Of a stretch of DNA of 64,000 nucleotides, positions 1-8,830 are shown in pieces. The position numbers were made by a program, and so were the translations under genes. The stretch spans positions 186,001-250,000 of the forward strand of contig CAWGPY010000007.1 in assembly GCA_963824595.1 (NCBI GenBank), written 5' to 3'. A model generated the notes under the pieces. The model saw only the letters and a program-made list of their open reading frames with translations. It made no database searches and had not been told where the DNA came from. The stretch's first letter is position 1. Every line of letters begins with the position of its first letter. This DNA is from Cybelea sp963824595. GTDB taxonomy: Bacteria > Vulcanimicrobiota > Vulcanimicrobiia > Vulcanimicrobiales > Vulcanimicrobiaceae.

Positions 1-206
1 CCGCCGGCCTGTCGGGCCTAACGGCGACGGCGTCGCAGCCGTGGTGCGAGATCAACGGGTCGGCCACGACCTGCGGCACGGCGAACTCGGTCGCTTTCGT
101 GAAGGTGACGGTGACCGGCAGCTTTTCGCCGCTAATCAAGTATCCCGGCCTCCCCGCTACGTTTCCGGTGAGCGGCTCGGCCACGATGCGGGTGGAGCAG
201 CAATGA
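1..206 (+). CDS. TadE-like pseudopilin, C-terminal fragment
   Basis: The window opens inside this gene; the frame read from base 3 runs to a TGA at 204-206. About 67 residues remain, with two Cys (PWCEINGSATTCG) and the ending PVSGSATMRVEQQ, which is typical of the periplasmic C-terminus of TadE/TadF pseudopilins of Flp-type pili. The stop overlaps the start of the next TadE gene (ATGA at 203-206), so the two are translationally coupled. Its N-terminal processing site lies outside the window. Role in Flp pilus assembly or secretion is inferred from family resemblance and the neighbour. Confidence 0.6.
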   Translation, partial: AGLSGLTATASQPWCEINGSATTCGTANSVAFVKVTVTGSFSPLIKYPGLPATFPVSGSATMRVEQQ

Positions 207-655
207 AGCGGCGCCACTCTCAACGCGGCAGCACGCTGCCCGAAATGGCCATCGCCGCCGGGGCGGCGCTCGCGCTGATCCTCGGCATCATGGACTTCGG
301 ACGCGCACTTTACACCTATGGCTTCGTGGCCCAACTCGCGCGCGAGGGCGCGCGCTGGACCATCGTACGCGGCAGCACATCGTGCGCCAACAGCAACAAC
401 AAGCTCGACAACTGCGGCCAGGCCGTGGCCAACATTCAGAGCTACATACGCGGCCTCTCCGAGGGCGCCACGACGCCGTCGAAAATTACGGCGACCGCCG
501 CGCCAGTCAGCTGCCCGAACGGCGCCGCGGCGGCGATTTCGCCGGGGTGCACGGTCGCGGTGACGGTGACCTATCCGTTCGCGTTCATGCTGGGTTACGT
601 GCCCAAGGCGCAGATCAACATGTCGAGCACCTCGACGATGGTCGTCGCCCAGTAG
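203..655 (+). CDS. TadE family pilus-assembly protein
   Basis: 150 residues. The N-terminus is a short basic leader (MKRRHSQRG), then STLPE and a hydrophobic helix (about residues 15-35) ending in MDFGRALYTYGFV. This is the layout of TadE/TadF pseudopilins: a prepilin-peptidase-like site before STLPE, then a membrane anchor and a periplasmic domain. Four Cys in the C-terminal part could form disulfides. The ATG at 203 overlaps the preceding stop as ATGA, which fixes the start; the longer open frame upstream is only read-through of the earlier gene. It would help anchor or assemble Flp pili in the inner membrane. A strong terminator follows at once. Confidence 0.75.
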   Translation: MKRRHSQRGSTLPEMAIAAGAALALILGIMDFGRALYTYGFVAQLAREGARWTIVRGSTSCANSNNKLDNCGQAVANIQSYIRGLSEGATTPSKITATAAPVSCPNGAAAAISPGCTVAVTVTYPFAFMLGYVPKAQINMSSTSTMVVAQ

Positions 656-685
656 TCGTCTCTCAGGTTCCCGTGTCTCCGACTT

Positions 686-722
686 GGTGGCCGCTCCCGT
701 AACCTCGCGGCCACCTTTTTTT
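686..722 (+). terminator. Rho-independent terminator of the tad pair
   Basis: A perfect 9-bp stem (GGTGGCCGC at 686-694 with GCGGCCACC at 707-715) closes a 12-nt loop and is followed by seven T. It ends the + strand tad transcript and abuts the stop codon of the convergent transporter gene. Confidence 0.9.
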
Positions 723-2193
723 ATTCCGTCGCCAGAACCGGCGCGGGTTGGCGGTTCGGCGGCCTGACGAGGAAGATCAGCGGCGTCGAGAGCACGAAAA
801 TAAGCGCCGTCACGCGGAAGAGATAGTCGTAGGCGATCATGGCGCTCTGCTGCGCCACCATCTGCGTCAGCGTCCCCACCGAGTAGCCGTGCGTCTGCGT
901 GACGCCGGACGCCAGCACGTTCCACGCGACCGCGGTCTGATGCGTGAGCATCGTGGTGAGGATCGCGATGCCCAGGCTGCCCCCGAGCTGGCGCAGCAGC
1001 GTGAACACGCCGGTCGCGTTGGCGAGCTCGTGACGGGGCACGTCGCCGAGCGAGATCGTGGTGAGCGGCACGAAGAGAAAGCCCAGCGCGAAGCCCTGGA
1101 TGAGCCGCGGCCAGAAGACGTCCCAGTAGCCGGCCTGCACGGTGAGGCTTCCCAGCAGCCACGTGGACCACGCGAAGAGCAGCGTGCCGAAGACGATGGA
1201 CCAGCGGCCGTCAATGCGGTTGAGGATCCGGCCGATGATGAGCATCGAGACGGCGGTGGAGAGCGCGCCCGGCATCAGCGCCATGCCCGTGTCGAACGCC
1301 GTGAACCCGAGCGTGCCTTGGAAGAAGAGCGGCAAGATCAGCGCGGTTCCGAACAGGCCGAAGCCCATGATGATGCCGAGGAACGAGCCCACCGAGAACG
1401 ATCGGAATTTGAAGACGTTGAGGTCCACGATGGGATGCTTGTCGCGCAGCGCCTTGATCACGAACGAGATCAGCGCGACCACGGCGATCGCGGAGAACAG
1501 CAGGATCGTCTGCGATTGGAACCAGTCGTCGCGCTCGCCCTGCTCGAGCACGAACTGCAGCGACGCTAGGCCCGCGGTCAGCAGGCCCAGGCCGATCCAG
1601 TCAATGCCGCCCTTGGGCTTGGCGATGTATTTGGGGCTGGGGATGAACGCGAGCGTCATCAGGAACGCGACGATGCCGATGGGGATGTTGATGAAGAAGA
1701 TCAGCGGCCAGCTGGCGTTGTCGATCATCCAGCCGCCCAGGGTGGGACCGATGGCCGGACCGACCATCGCGCCCATCCCGAAGATCGCCATCGCCGCGCC
1801 GCGGCGCTCGACCGGGAACGTCTCGAAGAGGATGGCCTGCGCCGTGGGCTGCAGCGCGCCGCCCCCGAGTCCCTGGATCACGCGATAGAAGACCAGCACC
1901 CAGATCGAGCGCGCGGTGCCGCAGAAGAACGAGGCGACGGTGAAGAGCGCGAGCGACGCGGCGTAAAAGGTCTTGCGCCCGAGCAGCGCCGTGAGCCAGC
2001 CGTTGAGCGGCATGATCACGACGTTGGCCAGGATGTAGCCGGTGGCGACCCACGCGACCTCGTCCACCGTGGCCCCCAGGTTGCCGCCGATCGTGGTGAT
2101 CGCGACGTTGACGATCGTGCTGTCAATGATCGCCATGATGAGCCCCAGCATCACCGTGATGGTGATCAGTGCGACGGACCTGCGCTCAGTCAC
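721..2193 (-). CDS. DHA2 family MFS drug exporter (EmrB/QacA type)
   Basis: 490 residues, the usual length for 14-helix DHA2 proton antiporters. Helix 1 carries the IIDSTIVNVAI signature (residues 22-32). A motif-A-like loop GWLTALLGRKTF lies near 65-76 and an antiporter motif C, GPAIGPTLGGW, near 145-155. It would expel drugs or other amphipathic compounds across the inner membrane in exchange for protons. No membrane-fusion partner (EmrA) is adjacent, so its true substrate is open. Start is GTG at 2193 with only a weak purine stretch upstream. It is divergent from the next gene and convergent with the tad pair. Confidence 0.9.
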   Translation of the reverse strand: MTERRSVALITITVMLGLIMAIIDSTIVNVAITTIGGNLGATVDEVAWVATGYILANVVIMPLNGWLTALLGRKTFYAASLALFTVASFFCGTARSIWVLVFYRVIQGLGGGALQPTAQAILFETFPVERRGAAMAIFGMGAMVGPAIGPTLGGWMIDNASWPLIFFINIPIGIVAFLMTLAFIPSPKYIAKPKGGIDWIGLGLLTAGLASLQFVLEQGERDDWFQSQTILLFSAIAVVALISFVIKALRDKHPIVDLNVFKFRSFSVGSFLGIIMGFGLFGTALILPLFFQGTLGFTAFDTGMALMPGALSTAVSMLIIGRILNRIDGRWSIVFGTLLFAWSTWLLGSLTVQAGYWDVFWPRLIQGFALGFLFVPLTTISLGDVPRHELANATGVFTLLRQLGGSLGIAILTTMLTHQTAVAWNVLASGVTQTHGYSVGTLTQMVAQQSAMIAYDYLFRVTALIFVLSTPLIFLVRPPNRQPAPVLATE

Positions 2194-2371
2194 GCCCTGT
2201 CATCCCAAGCAAGACGTCCTCACGACACGCCCGCAATCGCGAGGGTTTCGTCGGCGGAAAGTGTCGTCTGTCCGGGCGTTGAAGAACGTGGAGAGCCATG
2301 GAGCATCGTTCGATACTTCGTTGTTCCCGCTGCGCGGCGCCGTGCGTCGCTGCCGCCGCGTCGTTGCCGGC

Positions 2372-5020
2372 GTGTGGTGGCGAGCGGTCGGCGGGCATCG
2401 CCTGACGATCCCCGCTCGAAAGAGTCGCGGTCTGCGCCCGGGGGCGATCGCAGCGATCGCCTTCGCGGTGTTTGCGGTCGTTGATGTCGCGGCGTTTCGT
2501 ACCAACTTCTATCGCGGTCTGCTCGATCCGAACTCGAGCACGGGCAGCTTCGAGGCGGCGATCGATCAATTTCGGGGGCTGCACGGCGACCGCCGGACCG
2601 ACGTGCTGGTGCTCGGCGATTCGCGCATCTACTCCGGGCTGGATCCGGGCGCGGCGAGCGCCGCGAGCAAGACGCTGCGCTTTCTCAACGGGGGCGTGCC
2701 GGGCACGACGCCACGCTGCTGGCCGTTCTTCGTGCGCGCGATCGATCCGGACGTCAATCGGCTGCGGGCGGTGGTGATTCCGGTCGACACCTACGGCGAC
2801 GACGACAGCGCCATCGGCAGCCTCGACGGCGACGACCGGCCGATGGACCTGCGGTACGTCGTGTTCCAGACGCGCGTGAGCGACCTGCCGAAGCTGGCCG
2901 GCTCGTTCTCGGACCCGCGCGAGCGCGTTGAATACGGCATTGATTTGTTCTGGCGGGCCGTGGAGCTGCGCGACGATTTCCAGGCTTTCGCGGCCAATCC
3001 GGCGGCGCGCCTGACGATGCTGGCACGGCCGCCGCCGGTGTCGCCGTACTATCCGCTGGGATGGCATCCGCGCAGCGAAACGCTCGCGGGTCTGCGCGTG
3101 GACTTCGCGACGAACACGATCGCGTATCCGCCGGGCATGCCCGACGATCAGCGTCAGGCGATCGCGACGCAGGTGCTGACGATTCCCAAACCCAGCCCGT
3201 CGTACGCGGAGTACCGCCGCCAGTGGCTCGAGCCGATCGCGGCCGAATACCGCGCGGCCGGCGTGCCGGTCGTCTTCGTGCGCATCCCGACGCGCCCGGC
3301 CCACCGCAACGCCACCGACGTGCCCAGCGGCTCGCTGGCGGACATCGCGCGCGACACCGGGGCGACGCTGCTTCCCGCCGCGCCGTATCTCGCGCTCGAG
3401 CGGCCGGATCTCTTCGCCGACGAGGATCATCTCAACCGCGCCGGCAGCCTGCAGTTCAGCCGCCTGCTGGGCAGAGATGTAGCGAACGCGATCGTCACCC
3501 TGAGCAGCACGCCAAACCTTGCCATCCTGACGGCGGACCCCCCAACCCAAGCAGCATCACCCCCGCCGACGCGCGCCAGCGACCGACGCGACCTATCGTG
3601 GTATGCGGCGGCGGTGGGCATCGGCATTCCGCTGCGCTTCCAATCGTACGAGTTCTGGCTGTTCGTGGCGATCGTGGCGGCGCTGTTCTACGGGCTGCCC
3701 CGGCGCTACGGGCGCTACGTGCTGCTGCTCACCAGCTATTATTTCTACGCGCGCTGGAACGCGTGGTACGTGCTGTTCCTCTGGATCCTCACGGCGAGCG
3801 ACTTCCTGATCGGCATCGTGCTCGAGCGGTCGCGTTCGCGGCTGTTCCTGGCGCTGGGGGTGGCGGCGAACCTGGCGTTCTTGGGCACGTTCAAGTACGC
3901 GAACTTCGCCAGCGGAACGGTGTCGGCGCTGCTGGGGATGCACGAGAACCCGTGGCTGGTGAACCTGTTCGTGCCGATCGGCATCAGCTTCCACACCTTC
4001 CAGAGCATCTCGTATCTGGTGGACGTCTATCGCGGCCGCATGACGGCGATCCGCAAGCCGCTGGACTACGCGCTGTTCCTGGCGTTCTTCCCGCAGCTGC
4101 TGGCCGGTCCGATCGTGCGCGCGGGACTGTTCTTCGGCGAGCTCTTCTCGTGGCGGCCGCCGACGGCCGACGACGTGAGTTACGGCCTGGCGCGCGCGGG
4201 GTTCGGGCTGGTGAAGAAAATGGCGATCGCCGATCAGTTCGCGCCGATCTCGAACGCCTATTTCGCGGCGCCGGCGGCGCACCCCGGAGCGCTCGCCGCC
4301 TGGAGCGCGGTCTTCGCGTTCGGCATGCAGATCTATTTCGACTTCTCCGGCTACAGCGATATCGCCATCGGCTGCGCGCGGCTCTTCGGCTTCGTGTTTC
4401 CGGAGAACTTCGCGATGCCGTATCTCGCCACGAGCATCACCGACTTCTGGCATCGCTGGCACATCACGCTCTCCACGTGGCTGCGCGACTATCTCTACAT
4501 CCCGCTGGGCGGCAGCCGCCACGGCACGCTCGCGACGCTGCGCAACCTGATGCTCACGATGCTGCTCGGCGGGCTGTGGCACGGCGCGCAGTGGACGTTC
4601 GTGGCGTGGGGCGCGGTTCACGGCGTGCTGCTGTGCGTCGAACGGGTCGTGGGAATCGGACACGGGCACGCGCCGCGCGGCGTGGCGGCCGTGGCGCGAA
4701 TCGTGCTGACGTTCGCGCTGGTGTCGCTGGCGTGGGTGCTGTTCCGCGCCCCGGCGTTCGGCACGGCGGCCGCCGTCTATCGCGCGCTCTTCGCGGGCGG
4801 CGCGGGCGCGTCGCTGCTGGTGGGCTGGCCGGCGGTGCTCGCCGCGGGGCTCGCGGCGTTTGCGGCGGCGCGGCTCGCGTTCGAGCGGTTCGGCATCGGG
4901 CGCTCGTGGACGGCGCTGCGGCCGCTCTCGCAGGCCGGCGCGCTCGCCGGTCTGCTGCTGGTGCTCGCGCTGCTCACGTGGCCGGGCGTGTCGCCGGCGT
5001 TTATCTACTTCAAGTTCTAG
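2372..5020 (+). CDS. SGNH hydrolase-MBOAT O-acyltransferase fusion
   Basis: About 882 residues in one uninterrupted frame. After an N-terminal helix comes an AlgJ/AlgX-like SGNH domain with GDSRIY near residue 82 (Ser nucleophile) and DEDHLN near 350 (Asp/His pair). A linker follows, then a complete AlgI-like MBOAT domain starting at FQSYEFWLF, with FWHRWHITLS near 693 and the catalytic-type His in GGLWHGAQW near 737. It would move acyl groups across the membrane to an exported polysaccharide or cell-wall sugar. The MBOAT part begins just as free AlgI proteins do, and a GTG lies at its head, so a two-gene origin or internal start is possible. The linker holds part of the dispersed repeat (about 3494-3513). 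The start is uncertain: GTG at 2288, 2342 or 2372, none with a good ribosome site. Confidence 0.8.
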   Translation: MWWRAVGGHRLTIPARKSRGLRPGAIAAIAFAVFAVVDVAAFRTNFYRGLLDPNSSTGSFEAAIDQFRGLHGDRRTDVLVLGDSRIYSGLDPGAASAASKTLRFLNGGVPGTTPRCWPFFVRAIDPDVNRLRAVVIPVDTYGDDDSAIGSLDGDDRPMDLRYVVFQTRVSDLPKLAGSFSDPRERVEYGIDLFWRAVELRDDFQAFAANPAARLTMLARPPPVSPYYPLGWHPRSETLAGLRVDFATNTIAYPPGMPDDQRQAIATQVLTIPKPSPSYAEYRRQWLEPIAAEYRAAGVPVVFVRIPTRPAHRNATDVPSGSLADIARDTGATLLPAAPYLALERPDLFADEDHLNRAGSLQFSRLLGRDVANAIVTLSSTPNLAILTADPPTQAASPPPTRASDRRDLSWYAAAVGIGIPLRFQSYEFWLFVAIVAALFYGLPRRYGRYVLLLTSYYFYARWNAWYVLFLWILTASDFLIGIVLERSRSRLFLALGVAANLAFLGTFKYANFASGTVSALLGMHENPWLVNLFVPIGISFHTFQSISYLVDVYRGRMTAIRKPLDYALFLAFFPQLLAGPIVRAGLFFGELFSWRPPTADDVSYGLARAGFGLVKKMAIADQFAPISNAYFAAPAAHPGALAAWSAVFAFGMQIYFDFSGYSDIAIGCARLFGFVFPENFAMPYLATSITDFWHRWHITLSTWLRDYLYIPLGGSRHGTLATLRNLMLTMLLGGLWHGAQWTFVAWGAVHGVLLCVERVVGIGHGHAPRGVAAVARIVLTFALVSLAWVLFRAPAFGTAAAVYRALFAGGAGASLLVGWPAVLAAGLAAFAAARLAFERFGIGRSWTALRPLSQAGALAGLLLVLALLTWPGVSPAFIYFKF
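3494..3513 (+). repeat. Partial palindromic element at the SGNH-MBOAT junction
   Basis: GTCACCCTGAGCAGC is the 5' half of the element seen elsewhere (for example 14698 and 54748). Here it is translated as VTLSS in the linker between the two domains of the fusion. Confidence 0.5.
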
Positions 5021-5870
5021 CGGACTTCGGCATCGCGCCGCGCACGAAGTCGAGCGCGTCGAAGACGGCCAGGGCGATCTTGCCGAGCGTGGGGATCACG
5101 CGCGGGCGCAGCAGCCGCGGATCGAAGGCGGCCATGTAGCGGTCGTTCTCCTCGACGCACGCGCGCAGGAAAACTGCCGGCGTCAAGCCGCTCAGCACCT
5201 CGCCGAAGAGATCGATGGGCGCCTCTTGCTGGTCGCCGGCGCCGCGGGATTGCATCTCGGTGCCGCCCTTCACGCGGCGAGCGATCGCGTAACCGTAATT
5301 GGCCAGCGCGGGAAATGCCTGGACGACCGGGCTGCGGAGTCCGCGGCGGTAGCGGTCCCACGCGACCCAGTTGATGAAGAAGACGATGTGGCGCGCCTCC
5401 TCGACGAGCAGGCGCACGAAGAGCGACGTCAGCGCTTCGGGCAGGATGCGCGCGTCGCGCGCCAGCTTGAAGATGCCGAAGCCCGCGAACGAGTCGACGC
5501 ACTCGTCGTAACCGAAGTTGACGAAGGCCTGGCGCACCGGTTTCTGGTCGGCAACGTTGGGCGTCACCTTCAGGCCGTAGCGCTCGACCATGCACTGCAG
5601 GATGCGGCCGTGCCGGTCTTCCTCGTAGCCCTGCAGCGCGATGGCCTGGCGCACCAGCGGGTCGCCCTCGGTCTTCGCATAGCCGCCGAGCATCACGCCG
5701 GCACCGAGCTCGACCTCGAGCGCCATCGTCCAGATCGGAATCGCTCGCAGGCGCGCGAGCGAGATGTCGTCGAGCTGCGGCCACGGCCAGTCTTGCGGGT
5801 CGTACGCGCGATGCGACTCCATGAACGTGCGGCAAAAGAGCTCTTTGTGTTCGTCCGACCCGATGTGCAC
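5010..5870 (-). CDS. Ferritin-like di-iron protein
   Basis: About 286 residues from a GTG at 5870, which has GGAG 11 nt upstream. An in-frame ATG at 5987 would overlap the divergent gene. Helical protein with two ExxH-type metal motifs, EEDRHGRI and EEARHIVFF, plus a further Glu in ALEVELGAG, as expected for a four-helix ferritin-like di-iron site. No specific family is recognised; iron-dependent oxidase or hydroxylase activity is possible. It lies divergently next to the isoprenoid/hopanoid operon, so a lipid substrate can be imagined but not shown. Its last 11 bases overlap the end of the convergent MBOAT gene. Confidence 0.65.
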   Translation of the reverse strand: MHIGSDEHKELFCRTFMESHRAYDPQDWPWPQLDDISLARLRAIPIWTMALEVELGAGVMLGGYAKTEGDPLVRQAIALQGYEEDRHGRILQCMVERYGLKVTPNVADQKPVRQAFVNFGYDECVDSFAGFGIFKLARDARILPEALTSLFVRLLVEEARHIVFFINWVAWDRYRRGLRSPVVQAFPALANYGYAIARRVKGGTEMQSRGAGDQQEAPIDLFGEVLSGLTPAVFLRACVEENDRYMAAFDPRLLRPRVIPTLGKIALAVFDALDFVRGAMPKSART

Positions 5871-5952
5871 CGTTTGTTGTACTCCGTCTTGGGATGAGCT
5901 GAGAAAGCCAGGAAGGCGACCCTCTGGAGCGCGGTCGAAGGAGCTTGCAGCT

Positions 5953-6654
5953 ATGACCGTGCCCTCCGAACCGATTCCGCTCAGCAATCATCGCGCCTGC
6001 CTGACGCGATACCTGCGCGGAATCGTCTTCCCCGCGGCATCCGTAGCGGGAACGATCATCGAAGAACGCTCCCCGTCGCGGTACACCCGCGACCCCCTGC
6101 GGCCCTGCCTGGTGCTGTGGGCCTGCGCGGCCGGGCACGGCGATCTCAACGACGCGTTGCCCGTTGCGGCCGCGTTCGACCTGTTCGACCGTTTCCTGCT
6201 GCTGCACGACGAACTCGCCGAGGGAGAGGCGCCGATCGTCGAGCAATGGGGCTTGGGCCAGAGCCTCAACGCAGGCGACGCGCTCTATGCGATGGCGTTT
6301 CGCGCGCTCGCCAGCGACGTGCTCAACTCGGAGCGCCGTCTCGAGGTGGCGCGGATCGTCGCGCAGGCGGTGCTCGAGGCGATCGAGAGCGGCGGCGAGG
6401 ATCGCGCCCGCAGCGCGGCGCTCACCGGTGCGGCGATCCAAGCCGGTGCGCTGATCGCCGGCAAGCCCGAGAGCGACGTGAAAGCCTACGCCCGCGCCGG
6501 CCGGCTGCTGGGCACCGCCGCGATCGCGCGCGGCGAAGAGCTCGCGCAGCGCTTCGCGACGCAATCCGTGGCCGCGCTCGCGCAATGCACGGCGCCTGCC
6601 GACCTCGACGCCTTCGAAGAAGTTGCCCGTTACGTTGCGCGACGAGCTGCCTGA
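5953..6654 (+). CDS. Short, divergent polyprenyl synthetase-like protein
   Basis: 233 residues against about 290-330 in normal trans-prenyltransferases. The region DLFDRFLLLHDEL (about 76-88), followed by NAGDALYAMAF, matches the place of the first Asp-rich motif and the helix after it, but the usual DDxxD is reduced to a lone HDEL and no second DDxxD is visible. The fold is therefore that of a polyprenyl synthetase, while catalysis is doubtful; it may be a regulatory or partner subunit. It overlaps the IPP isomerase gene by about 30 bases and heads the isoprenoid/hopanoid gene run. ATG at 5953 was chosen because the frame further upstream is antisense to the ferritin-like gene. Confidence 0.65.
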   Translation: MTVPSEPIPLSNHRACLTRYLRGIVFPAASVAGTIIEERSPSRYTRDPLRPCLVLWACAAGHGDLNDALPVAAAFDLFDRFLLLHDELAEGEAPIVEQWGLGQSLNAGDALYAMAFRALASDVLNSERRLEVARIVAQAVLEAIESGGEDRARSAALTGAAIQAGALIAGKPESDVKAYARAGRLLGTAAIARGEELAQRFATQSVAALAQCTAPADLDAFEEVARYVARRAA

Positions 6655-7673
6655 CGGCACGACTCCGTCGCGAAAGGCGGACCACCTTCGGATCAACATC
6701 GAGAACGACGTCGCGGCGAAGGGCGTGGACGCCGGCTTCGACGCGTTGCGGTTCGAGCACCGGGCGCTGCCGGAAATGGACTTCGCCGACGTTGACACGT
6801 CGGCCCGGATCTTCGGGCACGATCTCGCGGCGCCGTTTCTGATCTCGTGCATGACGGGCGGCACGCCGGAAGCGGCGAGCATCAATCGGCGTCTCGCCGG
6901 CGTCGCGGCGGCAAACGGCCTGGCGATGGGCCTAGGCTCGGGCCGCGCGCTGCTCGAGTCGCCGGATCTGCTCGATACCTTCGACGTGCGCGCCGAGGCG
7001 CCGGACATTTTGCTGTTCGCCAACCTCGGCGCCGTTCAGTTGAACAAGGGCTACGCGCTCGACGAGTGCCGGCGGCTGGTCGAGCTGCTGCGCGCCGACG
7101 CGCTGGTTCTGCACCTCAATCCGCTGCAAGAGGCGCTGCAGCCGGAAGGCGACACGTGCTTCGCGGGGTTGCTGCAGAAGATCGCGCGGCTCTGCGAGCG
7201 CGCGGACTTTCCGATCGTGGTGAAGGAAGTGGGCTGGGGCATCGCGGCGCGCGACGTGCGCGCGCTGTTCGACGCCGGCGTCTCGGCGATTGACGTGGCC
7301 GGCGCGGGCGGCACGTCGTGGAGCGAGGTCGAGCGCCATCGGATCGAGGAACCGCGACGCGCGCGCGTCGCCGGCGCGTTCGCCGGCTGGGGAATTCCGA
7401 CCGTGCGCGCGTTGACCGAAGCGCGGCTGGCCGCGCCGGGCGCGACGCTCTTTGCCAGCGGCGGCATTCGAAACGGCCTCGACGCCGCCAAGGCGCTGGC
7501 GCTCGGCGCCGACCTGGTGGGCATCGCCGGGCCGTTCCTGCGCGCCGCGCATGCGAGCGCCGAAGCGGCCGGCGAGCTGGCGCGCGAGCTGGTCGAAACG
7601 CTGGCGGTGGCGATGTTCTGCGCCGGCGCGCGCAAGCCCGGCCGACCTGCGCGGCACGCTGTCACCGCCGTGA
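6623..7673 (+). CDS. fni: Type 2 isopentenyl-diphosphate isomerase (frameshifted 3' end)
   Basis: FMN-dependent interconversion of IPP and DMAPP. Family motifs are all present: RKADHLRIN, SCMTGGTPEA, the QPEGD metal/substrate motif, VVKEVGWG, VAGAGGTSW and ASGGIRNGLDAAKAL. As sequenced, the frame does not stop but runs into the next gene (732 residues to 8821). Removing one C from the CCC run at 7637-7639 restores ARKPADLRGTLSPP followed by TGA at 7671-7673. That is a normal C-terminus, and the stop then overlaps a GTG of the next gene as GTGA. A one-base insertion (sequencing error or real frameshift) is therefore more likely than a true fusion. The start is TTG at 6623 or 6635, inside the end of the previous gene. 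Confidence 0.85.
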
Positions 7674-8821
7674 CGCTGCCGTTGCGCATCTCCCGGGATC
7701 GCATCGCGATCTACGGCGCCGCGCTTTTTGCAATCGGGCTCTGGCAGCTGGTGCGCAACACCATTCGCGATCCGAACTTCGCCGACTGGGCGTTTTTTTG
7801 GACGGGGGGCGCCACGGCGGGAACGCGCGCGCTGCTCGACCCGCAGCTGCACTTGGCGTTCGAACGGGCCCACGGCCTGCAGGCCGGGATCTGGCCGTAT
7901 CTTCCCGCGTTCGCGTGGCTCTACGTTCCGGCGAGCCGCCTTCCGATCGCGGTCGGTTACGCGATCTCCGTGGCGGCGATGCTGGGGATTGCGGCCGTTG
8001 CCGGGGCGCTGCTGGCCGATGCGTTCGCGATGCCGCGCTGGTTCGGCGTCGTGGCGACGCTGGCGTGGGCTCCGGTAAAAGTAGCGGCGTTCGGCGGCCA
8101 GAACACGCCGCTCGCGCTGCTGCTCATCGCGATGGCGATCGCGGCGGCGCGGCGGTGTTCGCCGTGGCAGCTGGGGCTGGCGGTGGGACTGCTGCTCTAC
8201 AAACCGAGCATCGCGGCACCGTTCGTGGTGATTCTTCTCGTGCGCCGGGAGTGGCGCGCCGTGGCCGTCGTTGCCGGCTGCGCCCTCGTCTGGTATCTGC
8301 TTAGCGTGCCCGCTGCGGGCGGCGACTGGGCGTGGCCGAGTCTGTACGCCGCGTCCATCGGCGCGTACTACACGCCCGATTTCCTGAGCAACGCCGCGAA
8401 CGCCGTGAGCTTGCCCGGAGTCTTAATCCGTTTCGGCGTATCGGCGACCGTCGCGGCCGGCGTGGGAGCGGCGGCGTTCGTCGTCTGTCTGCCGCGGCTG
8501 GCGAGAGTTGACTCCGTCGCCGCGCTGAGCGTGACGTCCGCGCTCGCCGTCGCGGTGAGCCCGCACGCGTGGCACTACGAGCCGGTGATCCTCTTGCCGG
8601 CCATCTTTTATGCGATGCGCAGCGTCCGGCAGCCGATGCTGACCTGGGCGATCGTCGCCGCCTACGTGGTGGCGGACGTGTCAATCTTCGACATACGGTG
8701 GCTGACGTGGAACGTGCTCGCGGCGGTCGTGCTGTTCTGGACCGTGCTCGTCGTGTGGTCGGCGGATTCCGCAGCCCCTTATTCGCGCGGGAGGGTTGAC
8801 GCGCTCGATGAAGCTCGGTAG
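7670..8821 (+). CDS. GT87 (DUF2029) polyprenyl-phosphate glycosyltransferase
   Basis: About 383 residues with roughly ten hydrophobic segments. The N-terminal region has WAFFWTGGATAGTRALLDP (Asp/aromatic-rich first loop), then YLPAFAWLYVP and a later SPHAWHYEPVILLPA, which is the layout of GT87/DUF2029 mannosyltransferase-like proteins. Such enzymes use polyprenyl-phosphate sugars on the outer face of the inner membrane. GTG at 7670 overlaps the restored fni stop (GTGA), and this frame is the same as the fni frame, so raw translation shows a false-looking fusion. Its place before hpnC suggests a glycolipid or hopanoid-sugar role, but this is inference. Confidence 0.7.
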   Translation: MTLPLRISRDRIAIYGAALFAIGLWQLVRNTIRDPNFADWAFFWTGGATAGTRALLDPQLHLAFERAHGLQAGIWPYLPAFAWLYVPASRLPIAVGYAISVAAMLGIAAVAGALLADAFAMPRWFGVVATLAWAPVKVAAFGGQNTPLALLLIAMAIAAARRCSPWQLGLAVGLLLYKPSIAAPFVVILLVRREWRAVAVVAGCALVWYLLSVPAAGGDWAWPSLYAASIGAYYTPDFLSNAANAVSLPGVLIRFGVSATVAAGVGAAAFVVCLPRLARVDSVAALSVTSALAVAVSPHAWHYEPVILLPAIFYAMRSVRQPMLTWAIVAAYVVADVSIFDIRWLTWNVLAAVVLFWTVLVVWSADSAAPYSRGRVDALDEAR

Positions 8822-8824
8822 ACT
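8796..8824 (+). promoter_or_regulatory. Promoter of hpnC, leaderless
   Basis: TTGACG at 8796-8801, 17-nt spacer, TAGACT at 8819-8824, then six bases to the GTG of hpnC. The transcript would start at or beside the start codon, and no Shine-Dalgarno is present. The promoter lies inside the end of the GT87 gene and could drive hpnC-D-E-shc-hpnH independently. Confidence 0.65.
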
Positions 8825-8830
8825 CGCGCC

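Noticed and set aside
2200..2260. Possible further palindromic element (GTCATCCCAAGCAAGAC)
   Set aside because: Only the first bases match; the centre and end do not.
3061..5139. 692-codon frame overlapping the SGNH-MBOAT gene
   Set aside because: Arg-rich shadow in another frame of a clear gene.
5885..5945. Possible diverged element before the polyprenyl synthetase gene
   Set aside because: CTGAG and TCGAAGGA are present but spacing and stem are not convincing.
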